Positions 25,894 to 34,386 of a DNA stretch of 34,686 nucleotides are shown here, piece after piece. The position numbers and the translations under genes were made by a program. The stretch comes from Myxococcales bacterium. GTDB lineage: Bacteria; Myxococcota_A; Polyangia; Fen-1088. Where the stretch lies: contig PMBS01000071.1 of the NCBI GenBank assembly GCA_003153015.1, forward strand, positions 1-34,686, given 5' to 3'. Position 1 is the stretch's first letter. Each line of letters begins with the position of its first letter. The notes beneath the pieces are model-generated. The model did no database searches. It saw only the letters and a program-made list of their open reading frames with translations, and was not told where the DNA came from.

Positions 25894-27609
25894 ATGTCAA
25901 GGTGTCTCGTCCCTAGAATTCGACCCGCTTCTGCCTGTTGGTTTTCCTTGGTCTTCGCAGCCGCGCTGCCTGGATGCGGCAGCGAATCAGTATCCAAGCC
26001 TGCTGATGCCGCGGTCCCTAACGTGGGCCTAGACGCCGCCCAACCCGACTTGGCGGTCGCCGAGGATACCGCCAACCCCAACGTGGGCCTGGACGCCGCC
26101 CAACCCGACACCACAGTTGACGTGCCGGTTTTCGGCGATACCGCGATAGATGCAGGGTTGGACGCACCCCAAACGGACGCGGTGATCGACACAGTGGTGG
26201 CTGTCGACGGCGCTAGCCCCAGTGCTGGTTCAGACGGCGCCCAACCCGACATCGTGGCCGACACAGCGACAGCCGTTGATGTCGGCCCGGTGGCGGACGG
26301 TGCAGTTGGCGATGGCGGTCCTTCGATTGCCTGTTCGTCGTTGGTGAATCCACTGTACGTCATGACCGGAGACACTCAGGTGCCGGTCCTGAAAACCCTG
26401 GGAAAGGCCCTCCGGCAAAGTGCCAATCCCATAACCCTGGTTTGGTATGCGACTGGATCCTGCACCATCATCGACGCTCTTTACCACGGCACCCCGCTGA
26501 CCCAGATCCCGTCCTATATTCCCGGCGACGCCGCATGGGATCCCAGCACGGGAGCGGTGCCGAGCTGTGCGCTGGAAATTGGCGGGCGCAATGTGGACAT
26601 CGGAATCCCGATCGTATTTCCCGCAGCCTGCTCAAGCGATACACCGCCGGCCGATCTCGGCGCTTTCAAGGGTCCGGTGCAGTCGATGCTCTTCGTGGTT
26701 CCGCATGCTGCTTCGTCCGGGGCCATCAGTTCGGAACAGGCGCGTCTGGTCTTTGGCACGGGCGCCACGGCCAACATTGCGCCTTGGACGGATGAGAACT
26801 TCTATTTCATTCGCACGCCCACCAAGGGCGTGGAAGTCAGCCTCGGTGCGTTGATCGGCGTACCACCGGCGCAGTGGCACGGGCAACAGATCGCTGCATC
26901 AAACGATGTGGCAACCAAGGTGGCCGCGTCGACACAGCCCGAAAAGACTATTGGCATTCTTGGCAGTGAAACGTTCGACAGCGCAACCAACCGGACCAAC
27001 CTGAAGGCGCTGGCTTTCCAAGCCGTGAGTCAGACCAACGGCTATCTCCCTGATTCCACCGCAACCGCCTTTGACAAGCGGAGTCTTCGTGAAGGGCACT
27101 ATGTCGCCTGGGCGCATGTGTTCTACTTGACCAAGGTGTCGTCCACCGATGGAGGAGCACCTGACGGAGGTGTGCCGGAGCCGGTCAATGCAAACGCCAA
27201 GCTGTTCATTGACATTCTCACCAACACGGCCAATCCCGGCATTCCGTCTGGATTGGATCCAGTCGCCCTGGTTGCGCAGAAGGGAATTGTTCCTTTGTGC
27301 GCCATGGCGGTGACGCGTTCGACCGAGGGTGGCCCTCTCTCACTCTTTGCGCCCCCTGATCCTTGCGGGTGCTACTACGAAAGCAAGCTGAGCACCGGAA
27401 CAGTTCCTGCGTCCTGTGTGACCTGTACCGCAAGCGCGTCCTGCACCGGCGGCACCACCTGTCGGCATGGCTACTGCGAAGCCGACGATGGCCGCACCTC
27501 TTTGAGCGACTGCAGCCCTCTTGCAGGCGCAGCCACCTACGCCCAAATCATCAATAATACCTGCACGACTGGGACGCGGTTCCAGGCCGATCACATTCCT
27601 ACTCCGTGA
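25894..27609 (+). CDS. Lipoprotein: Asp-rich repeat spacer + PBP/PstS-like domain + C-terminal Cys-rich module
   Basis: SD aggagg upstream; lipobox LPGC; PNVGLDAAQPD repeats; LYVMTGDTQVPVLKTLGKALRQSANPITLVWYATGSCTIIDALYHG...; CVTCTASASCTGGTTCRHGYCEADD. Confidence 0.78.
   Translation: MSRCLVPRIRPASACWFSLVFAAALPGCGSESVSKPADAAVPNVGLDAAQPDLAVAEDTANPNVGLDAAQPDTTVDVPVFGDTAIDAGLDAPQTDAVIDTVVAVDGASPSAGSDGAQPDIVADTATAVDVGPVADGAVGDGGPSIACSSLVNPLYVMTGDTQVPVLKTLGKALRQSANPITLVWYATGSCTIIDALYHGTPLTQIPSYIPGDAAWDPSTGAVPSCALEIGGRNVDIGIPIVFPAACSSDTPPADLGAFKGPVQSMLFVVPHAASSGAISSEQARLVFGTGATANIAPWTDENFYFIRTPTKGVEVSLGALIGVPPAQWHGQQIAASNDVATKVAASTQPEKTIGILGSETFDSATNRTNLKALAFQAVSQTNGYLPDSTATAFDKRSLREGHYVAWAHVFYLTKVSSTDGGAPDGGVPEPVNANAKLFIDILTNTANPGIPSGLDPVALVAQKGIVPLCAMAVTRSTEGGPLSLFAPPDPCGCYYESKLSTGTVPASCVTCTASASCTGGTTCRHGYCEADDGRTSLSDCSPLAGAATYAQIINNTCTTGTRFQADHIPTP
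26020..26109 (+). repeat. 60-bp-spaced direct repeat (aacgtgggcctRgacgccgcccaacccgac) encoding NVGLDAAQPD
   Basis: Copies start at 26020 and 26080, differing at one position. Confidence 0.9.
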
Positions 27610-28898
27610 AGACGCCCATCAACCCGTTGAGTTTGGCCGGGCTCCTCCTGGTCGGAGCGGTGCAGACCGCTTTGGCCGAGGGGGCGCCTACGCCATCTGA
27701 ACCGTCGGCGACCAGTTCGGCGGGGCCCCTGAGTGCAGGCGAGACCACTCTAGTAATCGGAGGATTCCTGCAAGCCGACGCCGTGCTCACGGACCAGTCC
27801 TCGCAGAATCAGCTCTCCCCCTCTGGGGGAGAGCCCCTCAACACAGAGCGATTTCTCATTCGACGCGCACGCCTTTTCCTCGAAGCCCAGCGACCTTTTC
27901 TTCGGGCCGCGATCGAGTTGGACGCGAACACGGTCAAGGGCATGGCGATGGGGTTGGCGCGGGCCGAGCTCGCGCTGGGCAGGGCGCGGCCTGCGTGGGC
28001 CTGGGAGCTTGCCCTCGGTTTTCTCCGCATTCCATTTGGTCTCGAAATCCAGGAACGCGAGCCGGATCGGTTCTTCCTAGAACGCAGCAACCTCAGCCGG
28101 GCGCTGTTTCCCGGCACCTTTGACTTGGGTGCGCGTGCACAGGCTTCCTGGCGCTTTGTTCGCGCGCAACTAGCCGTGATGAATGGCAACCCTTTGGGAG
28201 ATGCGTCTTTCCCTGCGCGTGATCCGAACGCAGCCAAGGATTTCGTCGGGAGGCTGGGAATGGACTCCACTATCGCTGCCAAGGTCCATGTCAGCGCCGG
28301 GGTTTCTTCCCTGAAGGGCACAGGTTTTCATCCCGGCACACCCGCGAGCAAGGACGTCCTGGTTTGGCGCGACCAGAACGAGGACGGCATCGTCCAGCTC
28401 AGTGAGATCCAGGCCATCCCAGGCCGTGCCGCCACGCCTTCACAGAACTTTTCGCGCTTTGCCGTCGGAGCGGATGGCCGCATCGGCTTCGCAGTTCCTC
28501 ATCTGGGGAACGCCACGCTCTTCGGTGAAGTGGTTTGGGCCGCCAACCTCGATCGGGGGCTGCTGCCCGCCGATCCGGTGACTTCCGGCCGCGATCTACG
28601 GGAATTCGGTTGGGTGGTGGGCGCCAGCCAGGAATTCAGAGAGCGGGCCGCGTTTGGCATTCGCTACGACTCCTACAACCCGGATGTGGATGGCTATCGT
28701 CAGACGCCCACGGTTCTCGTGCCCAAGGACATGTCCTTTCGCACCTGGACGTTCACGCTTTCTTGGGGCGGTCCTGCTCACAATCGTCTGGTTCTTGAAT
28801 ACCAGCACAATCGCAATGCGCTGGCCGTGGCCGCTGATGGATCGCCCACTACCCTGGCCTCGGACACTCTCACCCTGCGCGGGCAGATGGTTTTCTGA
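27606..28898 (+). CDS. Outer-membrane porin, phosphate-selective OprO/OprP-like
   Basis: Signal peptide; LNTERFLIRRARLFLEAQRPFLRAAIELD...ALGFLRIPFGLEIQ...SRALFPGTFDLGARAQASW...; alternating beta-strand pattern ending in ...LTLRGQMVF (C-terminal F). GTGA overlap with the upstream stop. Confidence 0.82.
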   Translation: MKTPINPLSLAGLLLVGAVQTALAEGAPTPSEPSATSSAGPLSAGETTLVIGGFLQADAVLTDQSSQNQLSPSGGEPLNTERFLIRRARLFLEAQRPFLRAAIELDANTVKGMAMGLARAELALGRARPAWAWELALGFLRIPFGLEIQEREPDRFFLERSNLSRALFPGTFDLGARAQASWRFVRAQLAVMNGNPLGDASFPARDPNAAKDFVGRLGMDSTIAAKVHVSAGVSSLKGTGFHPGTPASKDVLVWRDQNEDGIVQLSEIQAIPGRAATPSQNFSRFAVGADGRIGFAVPHLGNATLFGEVVWAANLDRGLLPADPVTSGRDLREFGWVVGASQEFRERAAFGIRYDSYNPDVDGYRQTPTVLVPKDMSFRTWTFTLSWGGPAHNRLVLEYQHNRNALAVAADGSPTTLASDTLTLRGQMVF

Positions 28899-29809
28899 TG
28901 GGGCGCAGATCGAGCATTTGGTTTCTCCTCTTGGCCTTCGCCACGGCCACTTGCGGTGGCGCCGCACCCTGTGACACGGGGTTGCAGGCTCGCGTGCGCG
29001 TGTCGGGAGGCCAGTTCTATCACGGCTCGATCGACAAGCTGGCTAGCGCGGATGTTCCTGCCGTGGTGGATGTACGGAACAGCCAGAACGTGATCACACC
29101 TGGCCTACAAAACAAGCAGCTTTCTGGCCGCTTGGATCCGGGAAGTACGGCAGTGGCCATCGGTTTTGCTGGCGACGTCGGCTACTGGATTCTGGCGGCC
29201 GACGTGCCTGATGCCGATAGCCCAACCCAGCCAACCTTCCATGCCAGTCTGTCGTTTGCACCCTCGCTGCCACAAACGTCCTACGATCTGATCGTCCGCG
29301 CCGTGGCCCCGCCCAGTAGTATTGGGCCCGCCGCGCACGTGCCTCTGGACGTCGCGCCGAGCTTGCCCCCGACCGGGGCATTGGTTGTCTCGCTTTGGTG
29401 GGACACGGAGGCCGATCTTGATCTGCACGTGGTCGACACCTATGGGGTCGAGATCTGGGCTGGGAACATCAATTCATTCGACCGATACGCCACCGCTCCG
29501 ACTACCGATGCTGGCGCCTGGAACGAAGGCGGCATTCTGGACTTCGACTCCAACAGTGGCTGCGTCATCGACGGTCGCTGCAACGAGAACGTAGTTTGGT
29601 CGCTGGCCGCACCGGCCGGTGATTATCTGGCCCGCGTCGACACATTCTCGCTCTGCGGGAATTCAGCCGCACGCTGGACTGTGGAGGCGCTGCTCAACGG
29701 GGTTTCACTGGGCAAGGCTGAGGGCGAGGCGCTTCTGTCCAGTCAGCGCTTCAGCAAAGGCAAGGGTGCTGGGCTTACTGCCTTGACCTTCACCATTCCA
29801 TCTCCATGA
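28898..29809 (+). CDS. Exported protein with DUF2135/YfaP-like module
   Basis: Hydrophobic N-terminus ...LLLAFATATCGG; LVVSLWWDTEADLDLHVVDTYGVEIWAGN...GGILDFDSNSGCVIDGRCNENVVW...GDYLARVDTFSLCG. ATG overlaps the upstream stop (TGATG). Confidence 0.7.
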   Translation: MGRRSSIWFLLLAFATATCGGAAPCDTGLQARVRVSGGQFYHGSIDKLASADVPAVVDVRNSQNVITPGLQNKQLSGRLDPGSTAVAIGFAGDVGYWILAADVPDADSPTQPTFHASLSFAPSLPQTSYDLIVRAVAPPSSIGPAAHVPLDVAPSLPPTGALVVSLWWDTEADLDLHVVDTYGVEIWAGNINSFDRYATAPTTDAGAWNEGGILDFDSNSGCVIDGRCNENVVWSLAAPAGDYLARVDTFSLCGNSAARWTVEALLNGVSLGKAEGEALLSSQRFSKGKGAGLTALTFTIPSP

Positions 29810-31971
29810 GAGCGCCAGCCAGGTTCTTCGCGTTGGCGATATTTGCCGCCGCGCCCGAATCGACGGCTTGGGCAAGCGACGCTTACGAAACCGTCGTGAT
29901 CGCTCCGCCAGTGAGGGAAGCTGGGGAAGCTGACCTTTCCACTCCTGAGTTGCGCCAGATTCCCGGCGCGCAGGGCGATGCCGGCAAGGCACTGGAAAAC
30001 CTGCCGGGCGTGGCCCGGCCGGGACTCACCGGCGGCGAACTGGTGGTGTGGGGCGCGGCACCCGAAGACACGCGGGTGGTGGTTGACGGGATCGAGATAC
30101 CCGCGCTGTACCATTTGGGTGGGCTGCGCTCGATCCTTCACAGTGGCTTCTTGCGTACGCTGACCCTTGTGCCTGGTGGTTATGGCGCAGAGTACGGCCG
30201 TGGTTTGGGCGGCCTGGTTCGCCTGGTCAGCCGCGCCCCGCCGGTCGAGTCGCGTGGGGAGCCTGCCGGCTTCGCCGGCAGCGCACCATCGCGCGAGGCC
30301 GAGCGAAGCGATCGGGGAGGGGTGGGGTGTGGGGGGCCGAAGGGCATGGGAACCCTCTCAGGGTTCCCATTTGAAGGAGAGTTGGACGTGGATGTCCTTG
30401 ATGCCTCGTTCGAGGCCGGAATGGCGGTCGGGGACGGCGGGGGCGTTCTTGCCGCGGGCCGCATCGGCTATCTCGATCGTATTCTTGGCGGCATTCTCCC
30501 ATCGGACACGCGTCGTCTGTTCCCCTTGCCGCGCTATCGCGATTTTCAGGCCAAGGTGGCTATCCCCTTGCGCGGCGACGAGAAGATCGAAGTGATCTTT
30601 CTCACTTCATCCGACGCCAGCTCGATCTCCAACAATCCCGCCAGTCCTTCCTCCTTGGCCGAAGAGAATCGGAGTCAATCCTTCTCTCGCCTTGGGGTCA
30701 GATATGTGCGCGCTTTCTCCGACGGTTCAGGTGCGTCGTTGATCCCCTTCGTAGGCTGGGACCGCACCCGGCGCCAGGAAGTCGCAGGGCTGGGCAACGC
30801 GGACGAATCGATTGCGTCGATGGTGCTCGGTCTGCGGGGAGACTATGTGGCCCCGCTCTCGCCAAGGCTGACTCTGGTTCTAGGGTTTGACGGACTCTTC
30901 ACACTGTCGGACGTGCAGCGCTCGGGATCAGCGACCCTGCCAGCAAGGGAAGGCGACACTGTGGTCTTTGGCCAGCCGATTTCAGGGGCAGCCATCGCTG
31001 ATACTTGGAGTGCTTCGATTGGAAATCTGGCCCCATATGCTGCTCCTGAAATCATTCTCGGGCGTTGGCGCCTGATTCCGTCCTTGCGTTTGGATGGCTA
31101 CTGGATTTCACCCAGTCGCAGCACTCCCGAGAACGGCGTCACGCCGCGGGCGGGGTCTTCCCGGCTCTCGTGGTCGCCAACTCCACGCGTTGCCCTGGCA
31201 CACCAAACCCGTTCCTGGTTGCGCGAAAACCTAGCGTTGGGGCTTTACCATCAAGCCCCTTCGCCAAGCGACCTGAGTGCAGTCTTTGGCTCGCCGACAT
31301 TGGGAGTTGCCCATGCCCTGCATCTTGTGGCAGGGACAGACATGGACGTTGGTCGGTACTTCACTGTGCGACCAACCCTGTTCTACCGGTACATGTGGGA
31401 CCTAGTGATGCGCAATCCCGGGCAAAACCCACCGCTTGCCCACGCTCTTGTGCAGGATGGGGTGGGCCGTGCCTTTGGTGCGCAGATCCTCTTGCGATTC
31501 TCTCCTCACCCGGCGCTCTCTGGTTGGCTGGCCTATACGCTCAGCCGCTCCGAGCGTCGGCATTCCTCCGATTCCTCCTACCGACTGTTCGACCAAGACC
31601 AAACCCATCTTCTTACCTTTGTTGGCAGTGCATCGCGCGGCGGCTTTGTTGCGGGCCTGCGATTTCGTTTGGCCACTGGCATGCCACGAACGCCAGTAGT
31701 TGGCAGCTATCTGGATGCGACGACCGGACAGTACCAGCCGATCTTCGGGCAACAAAACAGTGTGCGACTGCCAGTTTTCTACGCCCTTGATCTCCGCATC
31801 GAAAGACACTTCCGCCGATGCTCGCTGGATATCGTTCCTTACTTGGAAGTCCTCAACCTAACCAACCATGCCAACGTCGAGGAATTGGCCTACGACGAAC
31901 AGTTCGTTTCACACTCAAACATAACTGGTTTGCCGATCCTGGCCGTGGCCGGAGTGTCAGTGAGGTTTTGA
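29806..31971 (+). CDS. TonB-dependent-receptor-like outer-membrane protein
   Basis: TonB-box-like ETVVIAPP after the signal; plug PGAQGDAGKALENLPGVARPGLTGGELVVWGAAPEDTRVVVDGIEIPALYHLGGLRSILHSGFLRTLTLVPGGYGAEYGRGLGGLVRLVSR; C-terminal beta-barrel ending ...VSVRF. Confidence 0.87.
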   Translation: MRAPARFFALAIFAAAPESTAWASDAYETVVIAPPVREAGEADLSTPELRQIPGAQGDAGKALENLPGVARPGLTGGELVVWGAAPEDTRVVVDGIEIPALYHLGGLRSILHSGFLRTLTLVPGGYGAEYGRGLGGLVRLVSRAPPVESRGEPAGFAGSAPSREAERSDRGGVGCGGPKGMGTLSGFPFEGELDVDVLDASFEAGMAVGDGGGVLAAGRIGYLDRILGGILPSDTRRLFPLPRYRDFQAKVAIPLRGDEKIEVIFLTSSDASSISNNPASPSSLAEENRSQSFSRLGVRYVRAFSDGSGASLIPFVGWDRTRRQEVAGLGNADESIASMVLGLRGDYVAPLSPRLTLVLGFDGLFTLSDVQRSGSATLPAREGDTVVFGQPISGAAIADTWSASIGNLAPYAAPEIILGRWRLIPSLRLDGYWISPSRSTPENGVTPRAGSSRLSWSPTPRVALAHQTRSWLRENLALGLYHQAPSPSDLSAVFGSPTLGVAHALHLVAGTDMDVGRYFTVRPTLFYRYMWDLVMRNPGQNPPLAHALVQDGVGRAFGAQILLRFSPHPALSGWLAYTLSRSERRHSSDSSYRLFDQDQTHLLTFVGSASRGGFVAGLRFRLATGMPRTPVVGSYLDATTGQYQPIFGQQNSVRLPVFYALDLRIERHFRRCSLDIVPYLEVLNLTNHANVEELAYDEQFVSHSNITGLPILAVAGVSVRF
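30244..30378 (+). repeat. Probable palindromic element inserted in frame in the TonB-receptor-like gene
   Basis: Hairpins ctgccggc-ttc-gccggcag (30263-30281) and gggaaccct-ctc-agggttccc (30348-30368), imperfect palindrome ccgagcgaagcgatcgg (30299-30315) and G-runs 30314-30336. Encodes low-complexity SRGEPAGFAGSAPSREAERSDRGGVGCGGPKGMGTLSGFPF in the plug/barrel region. Boundaries approximate. Confidence 0.6.
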
Positions 31972-32870
31972 TGCGTCGATCTACGCTTTTCGCATTCTTG
32001 TTGCTGGCCGGCTGCGCGCCGAAGATGGGCAATCCCGCCTCGCTGATAGCCCAGGAACGGATCATCGGCGTGCGCGCCGATCCTGCCGAAGCGGCGCCCG
32101 GGGACTTGGTTAAGTACGCGAGTTTGGTCGCTTCTCCTTCCGGCACCGTGGACGCACAGGACTTGTCGTGGAGTATGTGCAATCTGCGCAAGCCGGTTGC
32201 AGAGAACACCCCGGTAAGCCAGGCCTGCTTGACCGGGGATTTGCCGCAGTCAGCGCAGGGTGGGTCCGTTGCAGTTCAAACGCCTAGCGCCGCGTGCGCC
32301 AATTTCGGACCGTTTGCGCCGCCCTCCAGCAGCGGAACCCTTCGACCCTCTGACCCAGATGCTACCGGGGGCTACTACCAACCCCTTCGACTTGATCTTG
32401 GCGTGGAGCAGGCGATCTTCCGCGAGCGGCTGAGCTGTGGCCTGGCAGGCGCTTCGCTCGCGATGTCCCAAGAATTCCGCGCACGCTACACCGCCAACCA
32501 GAATCCAACTTTGGTGTCGTTGGCGGCCCTAGCGGGCGAGACGCCGGCTTCGCTCGATGCGCTGCCTGCCAGTCAACGCATACGCCTGATCGCCGCGTGG
32601 TCGTCCGCCTCGGCAGAGTCCTATCCCGTCTTCGATTCTTCGTCGCAGACGCTAGTGGATCATCGCGAAGCGCTTTGGCTTTCCTGGTTTGCCACCGCGG
32701 GTGTTTTCGACAACTCTGTCACCGGGCGTGATGAAAGCGACCCTGCGGTTTCGACCGAAAACCCATGGCAATCCCCCGCAACTGCGGGAGTCGTTTTCCT
32801 ATGGCTGGTCTTGCACGATAGTCGTGGTGGTGTGGACTTCGCCGCGTACACGCTGACGGTTGTTCCGTGA
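31971..32870 (+). CDS. Lipoprotein of unknown function
   Basis: MRRSTLFAFLLLAGCAPKMGNPASL (lipobox LAGC); TGATG overlap with the receptor stop; no family recognised. Confidence 0.8.
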   Translation: MRRSTLFAFLLLAGCAPKMGNPASLIAQERIIGVRADPAEAAPGDLVKYASLVASPSGTVDAQDLSWSMCNLRKPVAENTPVSQACLTGDLPQSAQGGSVAVQTPSAACANFGPFAPPSSSGTLRPSDPDATGGYYQPLRLDLGVEQAIFRERLSCGLAGASLAMSQEFRARYTANQNPTLVSLAALAGETPASLDALPASQRIRLIAAWSSASAESYPVFDSSSQTLVDHREALWLSWFATAGVFDNSVTGRDESDPAVSTENPWQSPATAGVVFLWLVLHDSRGGVDFAAYTLTVVP

Positions 32871-32894
32871 GAGCGGTTTGACGATTCCACGCGT

Positions 32895-32912
32895 GTGTGA
32901 CGGGCATCACAC
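32895..32912. promoter_or_regulatory. CRP/FNR-superfamily-like site GTGTGA-CGGGCA-TCACAC
   Basis: Perfect inverted repeat fitting TGTGA-N6-TCACA, in the intergenic region upstream of the lipoprotein at 33081. Confidence 0.55.
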
Positions 32913-32975
32913 CGGAACCGCGGGGCCATTGAGCGCCCAGCTCCGCTCACGGATTTGCGACTTCATGTTGGTTGC

Positions 32976-32991
32976 GTTCGCGTACGCGAAC
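32976..32991. promoter_or_regulatory. 16-bp perfect palindrome GTTCGCGTACGCGAAC
   Basis: Self-complementary with no spacer, intergenic, 90 bp upstream of ATG 33081. Confidence 0.5.
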
Positions 32992-33080
32992 TCGCACAAT
33001 GATTGGGCGGGCCGCCGGGCAACCGGCGGATGGATCTAGGCCGGGCAGGGAACCGCAGAACGTATGGCAGGAGACATGCA

Positions 33081-34385
33081 ATGACAAGAAAGGCGAGCCT
33101 AGGGACTATGGTACTTCTCGTAGGTGCCATGATCGCCGGGGCATTGTCCAGCGGGTGCGGGACCAACAAATCGGGAGGGCTCACCGGAACCGGCGGCAGC
33201 GCGGGAGCAGGCGGGAGCACGCAAGGGACCGGCGGGTCCACGGCATCTGGAGGTAGCAGCGCAAGTGGGGGCATCACCGGAACAGGTTCGGGGGGAATTG
33301 CCTCCGGTGGAATTGGCTCCGGCGGAATCGCATCCGGTGGAATAGGCGGAAAGTCCTCCGGCGGAACAGGTGGCGGCGGAATCGCTTCTGGCGGAATCGC
33401 CTCCGGTGGGATCAGCTTGGGCGGAGTTGGCTCCGGTGGAATCGCTGTTGGCGGAATCGCATCCGGCGGAATTGGCTCTGGCGGAGTCGCTTCCGGTGGA
33501 ATCGGCTCCGGCGGAATCGCATCCGGCGGTACCCGCGGCACCGGTGGAACGGGCTCAGGCGTCTGCCCGGCTGGGCAGACGTGGTGTGAAGGGTGCACGC
33601 CTGGGACGGGTTCCTGCGCGGCCACCTGCCCCAGTTTGGTTTGCCCAGGACCGGACGCGGGCTGTACCGGCAGCACCTGTTCGCAGGACGCACGGGCGAA
33701 CGATGAACCCTTGGGAAGCTGCAGCCAGGTCACAACTCAGACGGAGTGTGACAGCCGCAACGACTGCCACTCGGTTTTCGTGGATCCTGGAACTTGTGGG
33801 TGTGCTGGCGCAGGCTGCTGCGCGCACTTCAATCGCTGCGCCGACGGCGCCAACGCCAACTGCAGCGGGCCGGCTTTGTGCAAGATGGCGCAGCCCTTCT
33901 GCGAGGCGCCCTATGTCTTGTCGTACACCGGCAACTGCTACGAGGGCTGCGTCCTGCAAAGCAAGTGCGCTCCTGCCACCTGTCCGCAAACGCCGCCAGC
34001 GAACGCCTCAGGCTGCGGCAGTGGCAGCGTCACGTGTTTCTACGAAGACTGCACCAGCACGGGGCGCACGCTGGCAGTCTGTGCCGGCGGAACCTGGACG
34101 GTCCAAACCGCAGCCTGCGGGCCCGGCGGTCCCATGAGCTGCTCGGCGAACGGGACCACGTCGACGTGCACGGCTGGAAAGATGTGCGTCATAACGACCA
34201 GCGTCGGCGGCGCCTACTTAGTCCGTGCCGACTGTCGCCCCACTTGCGGCCCGGGCCTGGTTACTCCCCAATGCATCGACAACGCGGGCAACAATTGTTT
34301 CGCGACCTACTCCCTTACCTCAGGGGTGACAGTCAATTGCAGCAACTATTCCTCCTGCGGCTCGGGACAAGGCGGCTGCGCTTAA
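33081..34385 (+). CDS. Lipoprotein with (GGIAS/GGIGS)n repeat and Cys-rich C-terminal domain
   Basis: MTRKASLGTMVLLVGAMIAGALSSGCGTNKSGG...; 15-nt repeats; C-terminus with many Cys (CPAGQTWCEGCTPGTGSCAATCPSLVC...CGCAGAGCCAHFNRCADG...). Confidence 0.82.
   Translation: MTRKASLGTMVLLVGAMIAGALSSGCGTNKSGGLTGTGGSAGAGGSTQGTGGSTASGGSSASGGITGTGSGGIASGGIGSGGIASGGIGGKSSGGTGGGGIASGGIASGGISLGGVGSGGIAVGGIASGGIGSGGVASGGIGSGGIASGGTRGTGGTGSGVCPAGQTWCEGCTPGTGSCAATCPSLVCPGPDAGCTGSTCSQDARANDEPLGSCSQVTTQTECDSRNDCHSVFVDPGTCGCAGAGCCAHFNRCADGANANCSGPALCKMAQPFCEAPYVLSYTGNCYEGCVLQSKCAPATCPQTPPANASGCGSGSVTCFYEDCTSTGRTLAVCAGGTWTVQTAACGPGGPMSCSANGTTSTCTAGKMCVITTSVGGAYLVRADCRPTCGPGLVTPQCIDNAGNNCFATYSLTSGVTVNCSNYSSCGSGQGGCA
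33285..33530 (+). repeat. 15-nt tandem repeat encoding (GGIAS/GGIGS)n
   Basis: Repeated ggcggaatcgcatcc / ggtggaattggctcc units. Confidence 0.9.
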
Positions 34386-34386
34386 G

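Noticed and set aside
30348-30368. Hairpin gggaaccct-ctc-agggttccc as a transcription terminator
   Set aside because: Inside the receptor ORF, which continues in frame for over 500 codons, and no T-run follows.
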